In this document: positions 52,998-61,786 of the stretch, piece by piece
Layout: each line of letters opens with the position of its first letter
Numbering within the stretch: the first letter of the stretch is position 1
Assembly (NCBI GenBank): GCA_016719295.1
Contig: JADKAF010000001.1
Coordinates: 5,518,001-5,582,000, forward strand
Reading direction: 5' to 3'
Origin: Planctomycetota bacterium
GTDB lineage: Bacteria > Planctomycetota > UBA1135 > JADKAF01
DNA length: 64,000 nucleotides
Program-made: the position numbers and the translations under genes
The notes under the pieces: model-generated
Seen by the model: the letters and a program-made list of their open reading frames with translations, nothing else
What the model was told of the DNA's origin: nothing
Databases searched by the model: none

Positions 52998-53582
52998 TCA
53001 AATGAAGACCTCAGCGAGCGTGATCGACGCACTGCTCAGCGGAGACAAGAAGCGCAGCAACGACAAGCATCCGGAGACGAATCCCTGCTCGCGCCATGCG
53101 AGCCAGAGAGAGCGCGGCAACGCGAAGCGCCCACCGGCGCCATCCGCGAATCGCCCCGCGCTCACACGCCAGAACGCTCCGTCGGCGAACTCGCCGAGCC
53201 ACCAGGCGCGCCAGCGCTCCAGCGTGCGGCGCGAAACGTCGAACGCGCGCTGGAGAAAGGCCAGTCGCCACGACAGGAGACCCCCGCGTAGCGCGCAGAG
53301 GAGCACGACCAACGCGCCGAAGTAGACCCGCCGGCCGAGAAAGCGCACCGAGCGCGGCGTGCGACGACGTCGGCAACCTTCACGCCCACAACAGAGGCTC
53401 AGCCGCGAAGCGAAGTAGTGCTCGAAGGCATCCTCGATCCCGCGCGGCTTGCGCCCGTAGTCGGCGCGATAAAGCGGACCGCCGCAGTCGGGACAGCCCC
53501 GCGATCGCACGCGCTCGAGCTCGGAGAGATCCTCATCCTGGAGAAGCTGGCAGAGCTTGGCGAGGAGCGCGTGATGCGGCAT
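52998..53582 (-). CDS. Zinc-ribbon transposon protein
   Basis: The 194-residue protein starts at ATG 53582 (MPHHALLAKLCQLLQDEDLSE). CPDCGGPL near residue 30 and CCGREGCRRRRTPRSVRFLGRR near residue 66 form a zinc ribbon. A hydrophobic stretch (VYFGALVVLLCALRGGLLS) and an HTH-like RRTLERWRAWWLGEF follow. It is first in the transposon gene order. Role in target choice is possible but unproven. Confidence 0.65.
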   Translation of the reverse strand: MPHHALLAKLCQLLQDEDLSELERVRSRGCPDCGGPLYRADYGRKPRGIEDAFEHYFASRLSLCCGREGCRRRRTPRSVRFLGRRVYFGALVVLLCALRGGLLSWRLAFLQRAFDVSRRTLERWRAWWLGEFADGAFWRVSAGRFADGAGGRFALPRSLWLAWREQGFVSGCLSLLRFLSPLSSASITLAEVFI

Positions 53583-53623
53583 GATCCGAGGGTCTCGAGA
53601 GTTGTGGTAAACCCAAGAGACAA

Positions 53624-53658
53624 TCGCCCTCGGAGAGTCGCAAGCTCTTCGAGGGCGA
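53624..53658. repeat. Inverted repeat upstream of the zinc-ribbon gene
   Basis: TCGCCCTCG (53624-53632) and CGAGGGCGA (53650-53658) lie 42 bases upstream of the start of the zinc-ribbon gene and may mark the transposon end or a control hairpin. Confidence 0.35.
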
Positions 53659-53691
53659 CTTCCTGCCAAAACCTCGACGATCGTGAGCCGG

Positions 53692-54203
53692 AAGGGGGTG
53701 TGGACCCCTCAACGAGCGGGAGCGGGCTCAGCGGCGAGCTCGACCATTCCGCCGCCGCGAAGGAACTCGGCCTGACGCCGGGAGTCTGGGGGCTGTGGCG
53801 GGCGAGGCACGCGAAGGGCCAGGGCAAGAAGCCCGTGGCCAGGAAAGCCGCGAAGAAGGACGCCCGTGGCCGAAGGGCCGATCCCGCCGAGACCGCCCGT
53901 CGCGTCTCCATGCTCGAGCGCGTCCAGGCCGGCGAGGTGAACAACGCCGCGGCCGCGAAGGACCAGGGGATCAAGGTCGGAGCGTGGGGCGCGTGGAAGA
54001 GCGGGTACTTGAAGCGGAGCGGCGGCGGAGCGAAGAAGCGAGGTAGCCCACCGGGCAGGATCACGACGCGCGCATCAGCGGCGACCGACGGCCTCGCTGG
54101 CGTCATCGCGCAGCTCGACGGACTGCGGCGGTTCGGCGAGGAGCTGCGAGAGCGGATCAGCGCGATAGTGGAGTTGGTGGAGCAGAAGTTCCCGGGTAGG
54201 TAG
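53692..54203 (+). pseudogene. Truncated HTH-repeat protein, relative of 57,047 gene
   Basis: The visible part (SAAAKELGLTPGVWGLWRARHAKG... ETARRVSMLERVQAGEVNNAAAAKDQGIKVGAWGAWKSGY) matches the tandem HTH repeat of the 57047-58348 protein (ETARRAAVLERVQAGEISNAEAATEIGIAYGTWAGWKALY) and shares its GLRRFGEELRERISAIVELVEQKF tail. The N-terminal part is missing on the transposon side and no clear start is left. The transposon probably removed it. Confidence 0.65.
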
Positions 54204-54421
54204 GGGCTTGCGTGGGGAGCGGGGTGTCGGGGATGCTCGCCGGTGACTTGGCTTCGGGTCCGAGGCGAGGCGGTGCCGGCGGGTGCGTAGATGAGAAAGC
54301 AATTCTCACACACAACATCCAAGCCGCTCTACTGCGCTCCGTCGGTCTCCGGTGCCTCGTATGAATGGTACCTGAGGCAGGTGATCGAGATCCATCATTA
54401 GAAGAGTGAAGCAGAGAACCC

Positions 54422-56908
54422 ATGCACAAAAAACCACCAGCGCCAGGGATTGAGTCCAGCAAAGAGCGTGGCGCCTTGACGGTCGGCAAAGACTTGGCAC
54501 GGCTCGGGATGCTCGTTGCCACAGTTCTAGAGGCCGGGACCCGGAAGGCGGAACGGGATGTGATCGACGACCTTTGTGCCGATTTTGGTATCGATTTCCC
54601 TTCAATAGAGGCGACCGCGGCTAGGTCTACGTTAGGACACCGTCGGCGATCGCATGTAATTCAGCAACTACTAGGCGCCGCTCTAGCGGAACATGCAGGC
54701 ACAATTGAGAATTTGGCTCAGGCCGTATTGATCCGAACACAGGGCTTCGTCGCCATGGTTGACGATATCTATAGGAGCCTCGCAGTGGCCGATGCCACTG
54801 TCGGCGGCAACTGCGACTCATTCCGACTGAACGCCGCCGGACTGGAATTAGATATCGAATTGAGCCCAGCGTTCCTTGAGCGCATCAGCCGTTTGGCGAA
54901 AACGATCATGCATATCGAGATTGGCACCATCGACGACAATAGACTGTCGAGATTCCTAGGCGTGGACGGGGACTTCTACGGGTCCTGGCCGCCGGAGAAG
55001 GAGACCCAAGTTCGCTCTAGGAATCTGGCTCGTGAATTCGCGCACATGACTTGGGTCTGCGACACGTTGCAAGCGCGCGGAGATCTCACTCGCGAGTTGC
55101 CGGCGATTCGCTCCAAGATTGAGGCGTGTTGCGCAGCCGCCGAGACCTTTGTCGCCCACGCCCTGCGCTTGATTAGAGCCCACGTGCGAATGCTGAACGA
55201 GGATGCATCAGCAGCGATCCCTGCCGCTTCAGTCTCGGGAGGAGCAGATAGCACCGACGCAGACCGTTCCTCACAACGCCTGGCGGACGAGCGCAAGTTG
55301 TTGCGCGAGCGCGGTCTTCTGAGGGGCAATTTGAGGCCGCGCAAAATGGGATTGGCAGAGAGTGACGAAGCGTATACGCACGTCCGTCTGGATCGACTAT
55401 TCCCGGCTCCACATTCGCAGGACAGTGCGCTTGATTGCGTCGCCATTGTTGGCAGTGATGTGGCGCCAGAATTCCATGGGTCCGCCGTGGGAGCGCTGGC
55501 GTGTCTGTGCGGCCTATGGAAGGCTGGCGTAAGGCGCGCTCCGGACGTGAACTCGCCGTTATGGATGATAGCGACGCGCGAAAGTGCCGAGGCGATCGTT
55601 TCTTGGCTGGACGAGCTTGAGTATTCGCTTGGAGCGGCTTCCGAGTGGCTGACCAGAGTTGTGTGGACGCCAACTGGATCGGAAGACCGCGAAGGCATCG
55701 TTGAAGTGCTGGACGAGTACCTGCGCCTCCCACTGTGGCGTCGGCGATGGCTACTGTACGAGGTGTGGCTCATTGTTGCGACCATGACGGCCGCCGAACG
55801 GGCAGGCTGGAAGTGCGAACTCGCCCTTTCACGACGGGTGGACAGCGCAATCGGCATTTGGACGTTGCCAGTGGGGCCAGCGAAGACGCCTTGTGCGTTC
55901 ATGACCCTGGCCAAGGGGGCAGGAGCGAAGGTGCATGTCTGGTACCAGGGGCGGTGGCGACGATCGGGTGTCGACATGATGCCTGATGTCGCACTTACGA
56001 CAGTGCAGACGCCGCCGCGAGACCTGGTGATAGTTGAGGGCAAGGACCGCTACCGCATGCCAATCAGAAGCATGCGCTGCGGCGCGATGGACGTTGGCGT
56101 GAAATACAGCAATGCCTCGAACGCGACCGTGACGTGGCTGGTTAACTACTGCGCATTCGCGGGTGCCGCTGCCGTGGATCCAAGAGTCAATTACGGAAGC
56201 GAATGGAACGCACTCTTTCTCGCGCCGGGATTGCGGCCGGGAAGTATACCTCCGGAATTCACCGATACAATTGGGGCGGCATTGAAGCCCTTGGCGGAGC
56301 GAGTGACAGGCGCGATGCATAGCCGCAAGAGCCGGACAACTCTTGTCTTTGTCTGTGACACGACAGGGAGCATGCGCGAGAAATTGGATTTCTTCTGGGC
56401 CACAATGCATGATGTGCTAGCCCCTGGCGGGACAGTTCGTGCGTTTACTGCGTTTAGAGCCATATTATTTGGGGATCACGATCCCTCTCAAGCTGAACCA
56501 TACGTTATTCGTCATGTGGGACCGGCCCTCGATGCAGATTGGGTAATTGAGCAGGCGAAGCGCGAGCCAAGGACGCATGGGGGAGACGCTCCAGAGGCCC
56601 TCGAGGATGCGATTCGAGCTTGCCGAGATGTAGCTGCGAGGATCGACGGTTCGCTTTGCTGTTTGGTGGTGACCGACGCCCCACCGCATACAGTCGTAGA
56701 GTGCCCACAGGGGATTGATTTTCGCGCGGAGGTTGATCTCCTACTTGCCGAAGGAAACACGTGCGTGGTTGTCAGCAATTGGCTCGGGGGACGCAGCGCC
56801 GCAGCGTGGTCCGGCTATGAAGTGCATCCTCGATTCTTCCAACTGGATCTCAATAACATAGATGAGGCGCGTGATCTGTTGGAGGCGATACCTTTGCTTA
56901 CGCTTTAG
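54422..56908 (+). CDS. PD-(D/E)XK-like/von Willebrand A fusion protein
   Basis: The 828-residue protein has three parts. Residues 1-290 are mainly helical, without recognised motif. Residues 380-600 hold the order LLYEVWLIV (Glu447), MPDVALTT (Asp522) and VIVEGKD (Glu539, Lys541), the PD-x(n)-ExK pattern of restriction-type nucleases. Residues 640-828 are a von Willebrand A domain: VCDTTGSM is the DxTxS metal-binding motif (Asp646, Thr648, Ser650) and VTDAPPH the later acid; HGGDAPEALEDA is typical of bacterial vWA proteins. Lower GC than the flanks suggests transfer. No signal peptide. Possible nuclease effector controlled by the vWA part; this is inference. Confidence 0.7.
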   Translation: MHKKPPAPGIESSKERGALTVGKDLARLGMLVATVLEAGTRKAERDVIDDLCADFGIDFPSIEATAARSTLGHRRRSHVIQQLLGAALAEHAGTIENLAQAVLIRTQGFVAMVDDIYRSLAVADATVGGNCDSFRLNAAGLELDIELSPAFLERISRLAKTIMHIEIGTIDDNRLSRFLGVDGDFYGSWPPEKETQVRSRNLAREFAHMTWVCDTLQARGDLTRELPAIRSKIEACCAAAETFVAHALRLIRAHVRMLNEDASAAIPAASVSGGADSTDADRSSQRLADERKLLRERGLLRGNLRPRKMGLAESDEAYTHVRLDRLFPAPHSQDSALDCVAIVGSDVAPEFHGSAVGALACLCGLWKAGVRRAPDVNSPLWMIATRESAEAIVSWLDELEYSLGAASEWLTRVVWTPTGSEDREGIVEVLDEYLRLPLWRRRWLLYEVWLIVATMTAAERAGWKCELALSRRVDSAIGIWTLPVGPAKTPCAFMTLAKGAGAKVHVWYQGRWRRSGVDMMPDVALTTVQTPPRDLVIVEGKDRYRMPIRSMRCGAMDVGVKYSNASNATVTWLVNYCAFAGAAAVDPRVNYGSEWNALFLAPGLRPGSIPPEFTDTIGAALKPLAERVTGAMHSRKSRTTLVFVCDTTGSMREKLDFFWATMHDVLAPGGTVRAFTAFRAILFGDHDPSQAEPYVIRHVGPALDADWVIEQAKREPRTHGGDAPEALEDAIRACRDVAARIDGSLCCLVVTDAPPHTVVECPQGIDFRAEVDLLLAEGNTCVVVSNWLGGRSAAAWSGYEVHPRFFQLDLNNIDEARDLLEAIPLLTL

Positions 56909-57046
56909 CTAGTGCTTGCGAAAGCTCTGCTCCTTCTCCCGACCTCCAGGACCTTTCCGTCCGGACAGCCGGCGCCCCGCTACGTCGGCTAGCCACCGCT
57001 GGCCTCAGTCCTCCGCTCGCTCCCGACCCCGTGCCAGAATCCTCGC

Positions 57047-58348
57047 ATGCCCGTCTCCAACCTCGACGTCTCCACCGTCCTCGAAGGCCTCCCCGCTGAG
57101 TTCGTCCAGTCCTGGTCCACGGCGATCGCCACGCTGACCGACCGCGAGCTCTCCGCGATGGTTCTCCGCTTCGGGTTCAGGACCGGCAAGCCCGAGTCGT
57201 TCGCCGCGATCGGTCGCGAGCTTGGTGAGAATCGAGTCCGGGCGAAGGCGATCTTCACCAACGCGCTGGGTCGACTCGGGCGGATGGAGAAAACGCGCGC
57301 GTTGGCGCGGTACCTCGCGGATCTCAACGCGGCGCTGAGCTCCGGCGCGGAGGCAGTACCGAGCGACGCTGCCAGGTCTGACCAGGCGGTCGCGGTGCAG
57401 CATCTCCGGCGACGGGCTCCTGCGATCGAGGAGACTCGCTACGAGACGCTGAACGGCGGGTCCGACGAGGACGCGCTCGAGATCGATCGCGGCGCTCCGG
57501 CCATCGACGCGGCGAACTCGGACGCCGCCGCTCCGATTGGCGACGGCGATAGCGCCGTGGATCAGGACGAGCCCGCGGACCGTGAAGAAGAAGTCGCCGA
57601 CGAGCCCGTCTCCGAGCGCGACGCCCTCAAGCTCGTCCACGCCGCCGACCGCGAGCTGGCCCGCGCCATCGAGCAGTGCTTCGGTCGCGAAGACCTCTTG
57701 GCAGAGCTTCAACGCGCGCGGACCAGGGTCGCGACTGGGATGCGCGAGATCGAGCAGACGCCGACTGTGCATGCGGTGAAGCAGGTGTCCTCTCCCACCG
57801 GCAAACGCCGTGGCCGTCCCGCAAACGACCAGGAGACCGCGCGCCGCGCCGCTGTGCTTGAACGCGTTCAGGCGGGCGAAATCTCGAACGCGGAGGCAGC
57901 GACGGAGATCGGGATCGCGTACGGCACGTGGGCCGGATGGAAGGCGCTGTACCGCAGACGCATGGGCGAAGATGCCGTGCGCGGGAGGACGGCCAGGAGC
58001 GAGTCGCGACCGGCGGAGACGTCCTCGGTCAGGCGCGGCCGGGGGCGCCCCGAGAACACCGTGGAGACGGCTCGCCGCGCCGCGCTGCTCGCGCGCGTCA
58101 ACTCCGGGGAGATCACGAACGCCGAAGCCGCCGCGGACCTCGGGATCATGGTAGCGACATGGGCGTCGTGGAGGAGCTACCACGCGAAGCGCGCGGGGCG
58201 TCCTGGCGCCGACGACACGCGCGTGGCCAGCGAGCCCCACCTAGAGCAGCGCCTCGCTCGGCTCGAAGAGCTCGAACGGTTCGGGAAGGAGCTGAAGGCG
58301 CGCTTGAAGGCGCTTCTCCGCTTCGTCGAGGAGCGCGCTCCGCGGTAG
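57047..58348 (+). CDS. HTH-repeat DNA-binding protein with sigma-like N-terminus
   Basis: The 433-residue protein has TLTDRELSAMVLRFGFRTGKPESFAAIGRELGENRVRAKAIFTNALGRL near residues 24-80, which resembles sigma region 4 (HTH followed by R and K). An acidic linker (residues 100-190) follows. The C-terminal half has two HTH repeats (ETARRAAVLERVQAGEISNAEAATEIGIAYGTWAGWK and ETARRAALLARVNSGEITNAEAAADLGIMVATWASWR) separated by AT-hook-like GRGRP words, then a coiled-coil end. It would bind repeated DNA sites. A relative lies at 53692, so the vWA gene is bracketed by two family members. Confidence 0.65.
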   Translation: MPVSNLDVSTVLEGLPAEFVQSWSTAIATLTDRELSAMVLRFGFRTGKPESFAAIGRELGENRVRAKAIFTNALGRLGRMEKTRALARYLADLNAALSSGAEAVPSDAARSDQAVAVQHLRRRAPAIEETRYETLNGGSDEDALEIDRGAPAIDAANSDAAAPIGDGDSAVDQDEPADREEEVADEPVSERDALKLVHAADRELARAIEQCFGREDLLAELQRARTRVATGMREIEQTPTVHAVKQVSSPTGKRRGRPANDQETARRAAVLERVQAGEISNAEAATEIGIAYGTWAGWKALYRRRMGEDAVRGRTARSESRPAETSSVRRGRGRPENTVETARRAALLARVNSGEITNAEAAADLGIMVATWASWRSYHAKRAGRPGADDTRVASEPHLEQRLARLEELERFGKELKARLKALLRFVEERAPR

Positions 58349-58544
58349 GGCGCGCAGGGCGGGCGTCTCAGCCCGGACGCGGACGAGAGGCGGTCACGTC
58401 GCCTGCTCGGAGGGCCGAGAGGAGAGAACGCTTCTTCACACACGACAGAGCATGTCGCGCCGATGCAGATCGGCGTCGGGTCGTCCCTCGTGAGCGAGCT
58501 CCGCGAGCCGATCCAATGCTCGGACCGCCCCCGCCTCTCGTTCG

Positions 58545-59345
58545 TCATCGACTCGCCCCATCCACCGCCCCGATCCGCGAGCGCCGGATCCAGTCTCGGC
58601 AGCGAGTCCAGTCGGACCGAGTGGGCAAGATCAGATCGCGAGCTGGCACTCCCGCGACGCGAGAGTAGCGAGCAATGGCCCGTGCGGCTTGCAAGACGTA
58701 TCCGGCGCTGAGTCCCAGCGCCATGCCCAACGCACCGAGCCGGCCTACGGAGAGCAGGTGGACGAGCACGATCGCGACGAAGCCCGCGAGGTGATTCCCG
58801 AGGATCCAGCGCTCCTGCCCGCGGATCAGGAGGTCGGCGGAGAGCGCCTTCGCCACGGCGAGAGCGACGGTTCCGGGAAGCAGCACGAAGAGTGCTGGAA
58901 GCGCGTCTAGGTAGTCCGCATTCACGACCCAGAGGACGAACGGAGCGCCCACCGACGCGCCCAGGACGGCGCAGGCTCCGAGGCCCGAGATCAAGCGCGA
59001 GACGGCAGGCGTGATCTCTCGCGAGCGCTCGCGCTCGCCCGCGATCTCCGCGAAGAGGATCAGCTCTACGGCGAGCAGGGCTCGAAGGATGTCGGCGAAG
59101 GCGAGGGTCGTGCCGAAGAGGCCGAGCTCATGCTTTCCCTCTTCCGGCAACAGCGTGGAGTGCGCGAGCACGGCGGGAATCAGGATCACGAAGCCGAAGC
59201 GCGCGTTGAGCTCGGTGAGGAGGGAGAAGGCGTAGGCCCAGCGGGCCGTCTTCCAGCTCTCGCGCAGGAGCTCGCCTTCGAAGCGCGGGCGTAGCCGGTA
59301 GAGCTTCGCCGCGAAGAGGAGCCCAAGCCCCAAGGCTCCGAACAC
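58545..59345 (-). pseudogene. Flippase (Wzx-like polysaccharide exporter), 5' truncated
   Basis: The 266 residues from GTG 59345 match the C-terminal half of Wzx/MATE-type flippases: long hydrophobic helices with LTELNARFGFVILIPAVLAHSTLLPEEGKHELGLFGTTLAFADILRALLAVELILF and GAPFVLWVVNADYLDALPALFVLLPG. The usual length is 430-480, so about 200 N-terminal residues are missing. The frame reads on upstream to a stop in the palindromic repeat at 59361, where the gene was cut. Confidence 0.7.
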
Positions 59346-59360
59346 TGCGAGAACGCGTGC

Positions 59361-59439
59361 CGTGCTCCCCGTCAGACCAATCCGGACTTTTCGTGACGAG
59401 TCTCGTCACGCCGGTGCGGCCCCTTGGCGCTGCGATCGG
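59361..59439 (+). repeat. 79-bp palindrome-containing repeat, copy L
   Basis: Shares with copies at 63012 and 63131 the frame CGTGCTCCCCGTCAG...CCGGACTT...CACGnCGGTGCGG. The core GTGACGAGTCTCGTCAC (59393-59409) is a perfect 8-bp palindrome with one central base. It lies exactly where the flippase gene breaks off. Confidence 0.75.
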
Positions 59440-59463
59440 GCACGAATTGACTCCGGGAAGCAC

Positions 59464-59988
59464 TTGACTTTCCTGGCGGCAACAAACAGGCTTTCAATCG
59501 CAGTGCCCGGAACGCCCGGAACGCCCGGAACGCCCGGAACGCCCGGAACGCCCGGAACGCCCGGAACGCCCGGAACGCCCGGAACGCCCGGAACCGAAGG
59601 GCGTCATTCATCTTCAAGCTGGCCGCAAACCATCGGAGATTGCGCCATGTACGTGATTGTCGCAGACAAGCTGTCCTGCACTTCCAATACAGGTGACTAC
59701 TCTCAGGCCGTTAGCATGGAGGGAGCGAACGCGGTGTTGTTGACGCTTCTCGTCCATACAAAATCGGCGAGCACTACAGTCGATGCCTCGCTGGAAGGCA
59801 GCAACGATCTTCAGAACTGGAGCAATAGCGGACTGACCGGCTCGACGTCGCTGACCGCCACCACGATCGGATTCGCTGCTCCCCTAAAGGTGACGGGGAT
59901 TGCCTACCGTTACATTCGAGTCAAGTTCACCGTCTCCCCAAGTACGGTGGCCATCGTCTCCTCAGACGTCAACACTGCGAGCCTGTAG
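59464..59988 (+). CDS. Collagen-like repeat plus beta-sandwich protein
   Basis: The frame holds ten PGT tripeptides coded by the CCCGGAACG repeat, followed by a beta-rich domain of about 113 residues: VIVADKLSCTSNTGDYSQAV, LEGSNDLQNWSNSG and YRYIRVKFTV. TTG at 59464 has GGGAAG upstream and is used here; GTG at 59362 and ATG at 59647 (beta domain only) are alternatives. The SND..NW and RYIRVKF words recur in the next gene. Collagen-like stalk plus globular head suggests a trimeric surface or fibre protein; the start is uncertain. Confidence 0.5.
   Translation: MTFLAATNRLSIAVPGTPGTPGTPGTPGTPGTPGTPGTPGTPGTEGRHSSSSWPQTIGDCAMYVIVADKLSCTSNTGDYSQAVSMEGANAVLLTLLVHTKSASTTVDASLEGSNDLQNWSNSGLTGSTSLTATTIGFAAPLKVTGIAYRYIRVKFTVSPSTVAIVSSDVNTASL
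59506..59595 (+). repeat. CCCGGAACG 9-bp tandem repeat (10 units)
   Basis: Nine perfect copies and one with a last-base change (CCCGGAACC) at 59587-59595. In frame they code PGT triplets, the Gly-x-Pro collagen phase. Slippage could change unit number and thus stalk length. Confidence 0.9.
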
Positions 59989-60206
59989 CTCCGATCGATG
60001 CCGGTAGATGGCTCGATTCAGCAGACCTTCATGTAGCTAGGGCGAGGGGTCCAAGCGTGCAACAGGCTGCCAGGCCCCTCGCCTTCGGTATGCAAGTCAA
60101 GTGTTTGCTGTGGCAGCAAGCTTTGATTTTGCTCATCCTTGGGTTGCGGAAGAAGAGCAGCGTACCCTGCACCGATCCGCTAGTACTGCACAAAACGGAG
60201 TTCGTA

Positions 60207-60581
60207 ATGAAAAGGAATGCACAATTGGTGTCGATTCCGGTCGGAGGAAGTGTAGCCTCACCTAGTCTGTTCTCTAACGCAATACGCCTGCATGGGTTCA
60301 ACTGCGTCGAAGTGCAGATGACTGTGGTAAAGAATACCACCGTAGCGCTTCCCAACGGATTAGTGATTCATCTTCAGCAGGCGAATGATGCCCTCAACTG
60401 GAGGGACGTGAGCGGGGCAACCATTACGTTCTCTGCGGAGAACGAGATCGGCGCGCGTCGGATGAAAGTGGAAGGGCAGTGCGCTGCGTGGATTCGTCTG
60501 CGATTTGCCCCTGGATCAGACATTGGCGCAACTGGAGGAGTGATCGTTGGAGCCTGGCTTGTCAAGTTCGCGAACTTGTAG
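60207..60581 (+). CDS. Beta-sandwich protein, paralogue of the preceding head domain
   Basis: The 124-residue protein (ATG 60207 after CGGAG) has no signal peptide. VIHLQQANDALNWRDVSG and CAAWIRLRFAPGSD occupy the places of LEGSNDLQNWSNSG and YRYIRVKFTVSPS in the previous protein, so both share a fold. The AND..NW...WIRLRF pattern recalls discoidin-like or carbohydrate-binding sandwiches. Probably a second subunit of the same particle or fibre. Confidence 0.55.
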   Translation: MKRNAQLVSIPVGGSVASPSLFSNAIRLHGFNCVEVQMTVVKNTTVALPNGLVIHLQQANDALNWRDVSGATITFSAENEIGARRMKVEGQCAAWIRLRFAPGSDIGATGGVIVGAWLVKFANL

Positions 60582-60643
60582 TCAGATTTAGTAGTTTTCA
60601 CGTTGAACGCGACTCTTTCGAGTCAGCCAACCGAGGAAAGGTC

Positions 60644-61786
60644 ATGAGCTCTGAAAGTAGTGAATTCGAACGCATTCAGCTAGACCATGGCTTGGCTGAT
60701 CAAGTGGCGAAGCCTAGCCCCAGGGCGTTGACCCACGAACAAGATGGTGATGATTCGCGCCTTATGCCGGATTGGCCGGGAAGTTCTGGAGCCAAGCTTC
60801 TGTATCGATACGAATTCGGTGCATTCCGACCGGCTTCGGAATCAGGATCTTCTTCGGCGCAGGACCCGGACAACAAGAACAGGAATCCTAAGGATCCCCA
60901 ATACGATTATCCAAAGTTCACGCAGCCTTTTGAGCCTGTCAAGCCAGAAAAATATCCGTTCGAACGTCGCACGCAAAGCGGTGGAAGGAAAGACGAGCCT
61001 AAAGAAGGCTCTAATTGGGCCAGCTTGTCGGTTTACTGGATGGATTCATTGGTGAGCGCTCTTCCGATCGGACCCACGGCAAAGAAAATGGTAGAAGATG
61101 CCCTAGCGCTGCGAGGAAAGAAAAAGGGTAACGCGAAGTTTAATGTCGTACGGGACCATGTAGGTGTTTACCTTCCCAATCAGGGTGCTGTGGTGGGAGC
61201 GAACAAGTTCAGGCATATATTTAGAGTCGGCGAAGTTCTCCCAAAGTACGGAGAAATTGCCTGGACGAATAGCCAGTGGAAGGGTTCTGACGGAGAAGGT
61301 AATAATCTATCGATCGAGAATCCGGACGACCTCCATTCAACTTGTCACACGGTTGCGGTGCTTGAGTATACAACGCACTGCATAGATAGTGCGGAGCTGG
61401 ACTGGTTTAAGCGTTTGGGTCGGAACAGGAGAACGCAATTGCCGTACAACGTTGCCGGAAATCCATTTGGGCGAGATCCGGGTGGGCCTGGTCACGCAGA
61501 TTACTTGGCGGACATTACAGTGTCCAGGGAAGAGCCAGTTGATGCTGGACCTAGTACGCCAGGGGCAGCGGCTTCAAAGGCGCCGAAGACCGGATGGATT
61601 TCTTTGGCTGACATGCCGGAGGGGAGATTTCATAAAAATTATCAGTTTGCTGTTGTTGCCCACGTGAAGTGGAATTGTCAAGAACCGGTGGAGTTTCATG
61701 AGGCATTATTGATCCAGCCGCATGATACACTTCCAACAATTGTCACGGGGGAGGCTCTTGCTGACATGCTGGCTCATGTCAAGTGA
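60644..61786 (+). CDS. Low-GC hypothetical protein of 380 residues
   Basis: Start at ATG 60644 with AGGAAAGG upstream. The first 130 residues are polar and Pro/Lys-rich; a central helix (YWMDSLVSALPIGPTAKKMVEDALALRGKKKG) is followed by a beta-rich part (VGVYLPNQGAVVGANKFRHIFRVGEVLP... TAVAVLEYTTH-like strands) and VKWNCQEPVEFHEALLIQPHD at the end. I recognise no family. Stop overlaps the next start. AT-rich composition fits the cassette. Confidence 0.55.
   Translation: MSSESSEFERIQLDHGLADQVAKPSPRALTHEQDGDDSRLMPDWPGSSGAKLLYRYEFGAFRPASESGSSSAQDPDNKNRNPKDPQYDYPKFTQPFEPVKPEKYPFERRTQSGGRKDEPKEGSNWASLSVYWMDSLVSALPIGPTAKKMVEDALALRGKKKGNAKFNVVRDHVGVYLPNQGAVVGANKFRHIFRVGEVLPKYGEIAWTNSQWKGSDGEGNNLSIENPDDLHSTCHTVAVLEYTTHCIDSAELDWFKRLGRNRRTQLPYNVAGNPFGRDPGGPGHADYLADITVSREEPVDAGPSTPGAAASKAPKTGWISLADMPEGRFHKNYQFAVVAHVKWNCQEPVEFHEALLIQPHDTLPTIVTGEALADMLAHVK

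Larger units (their letters stand above)
50601..53582 (-). mobile_element. Three-gene transposon (TniA/TniB-like with zinc-ribbon protein)
   Basis: A zinc-ribbon protein gene, a DDE transposase gene and an AAA ATPase gene are arranged in that order on the minus strand, the last two overlapping. DDE plus ATPase is the Tn7/Mu/IS21 layout. Terminal inverted repeats could not be identified. It sits left of a truncated HTH-family gene at 53692. Confidence 0.7.

Noticed and set aside
59506..59595. Tandem repeat considered as a CRISPR array
   Set aside because: Units are nine bases with no spacers; it is a coding microsatellite.
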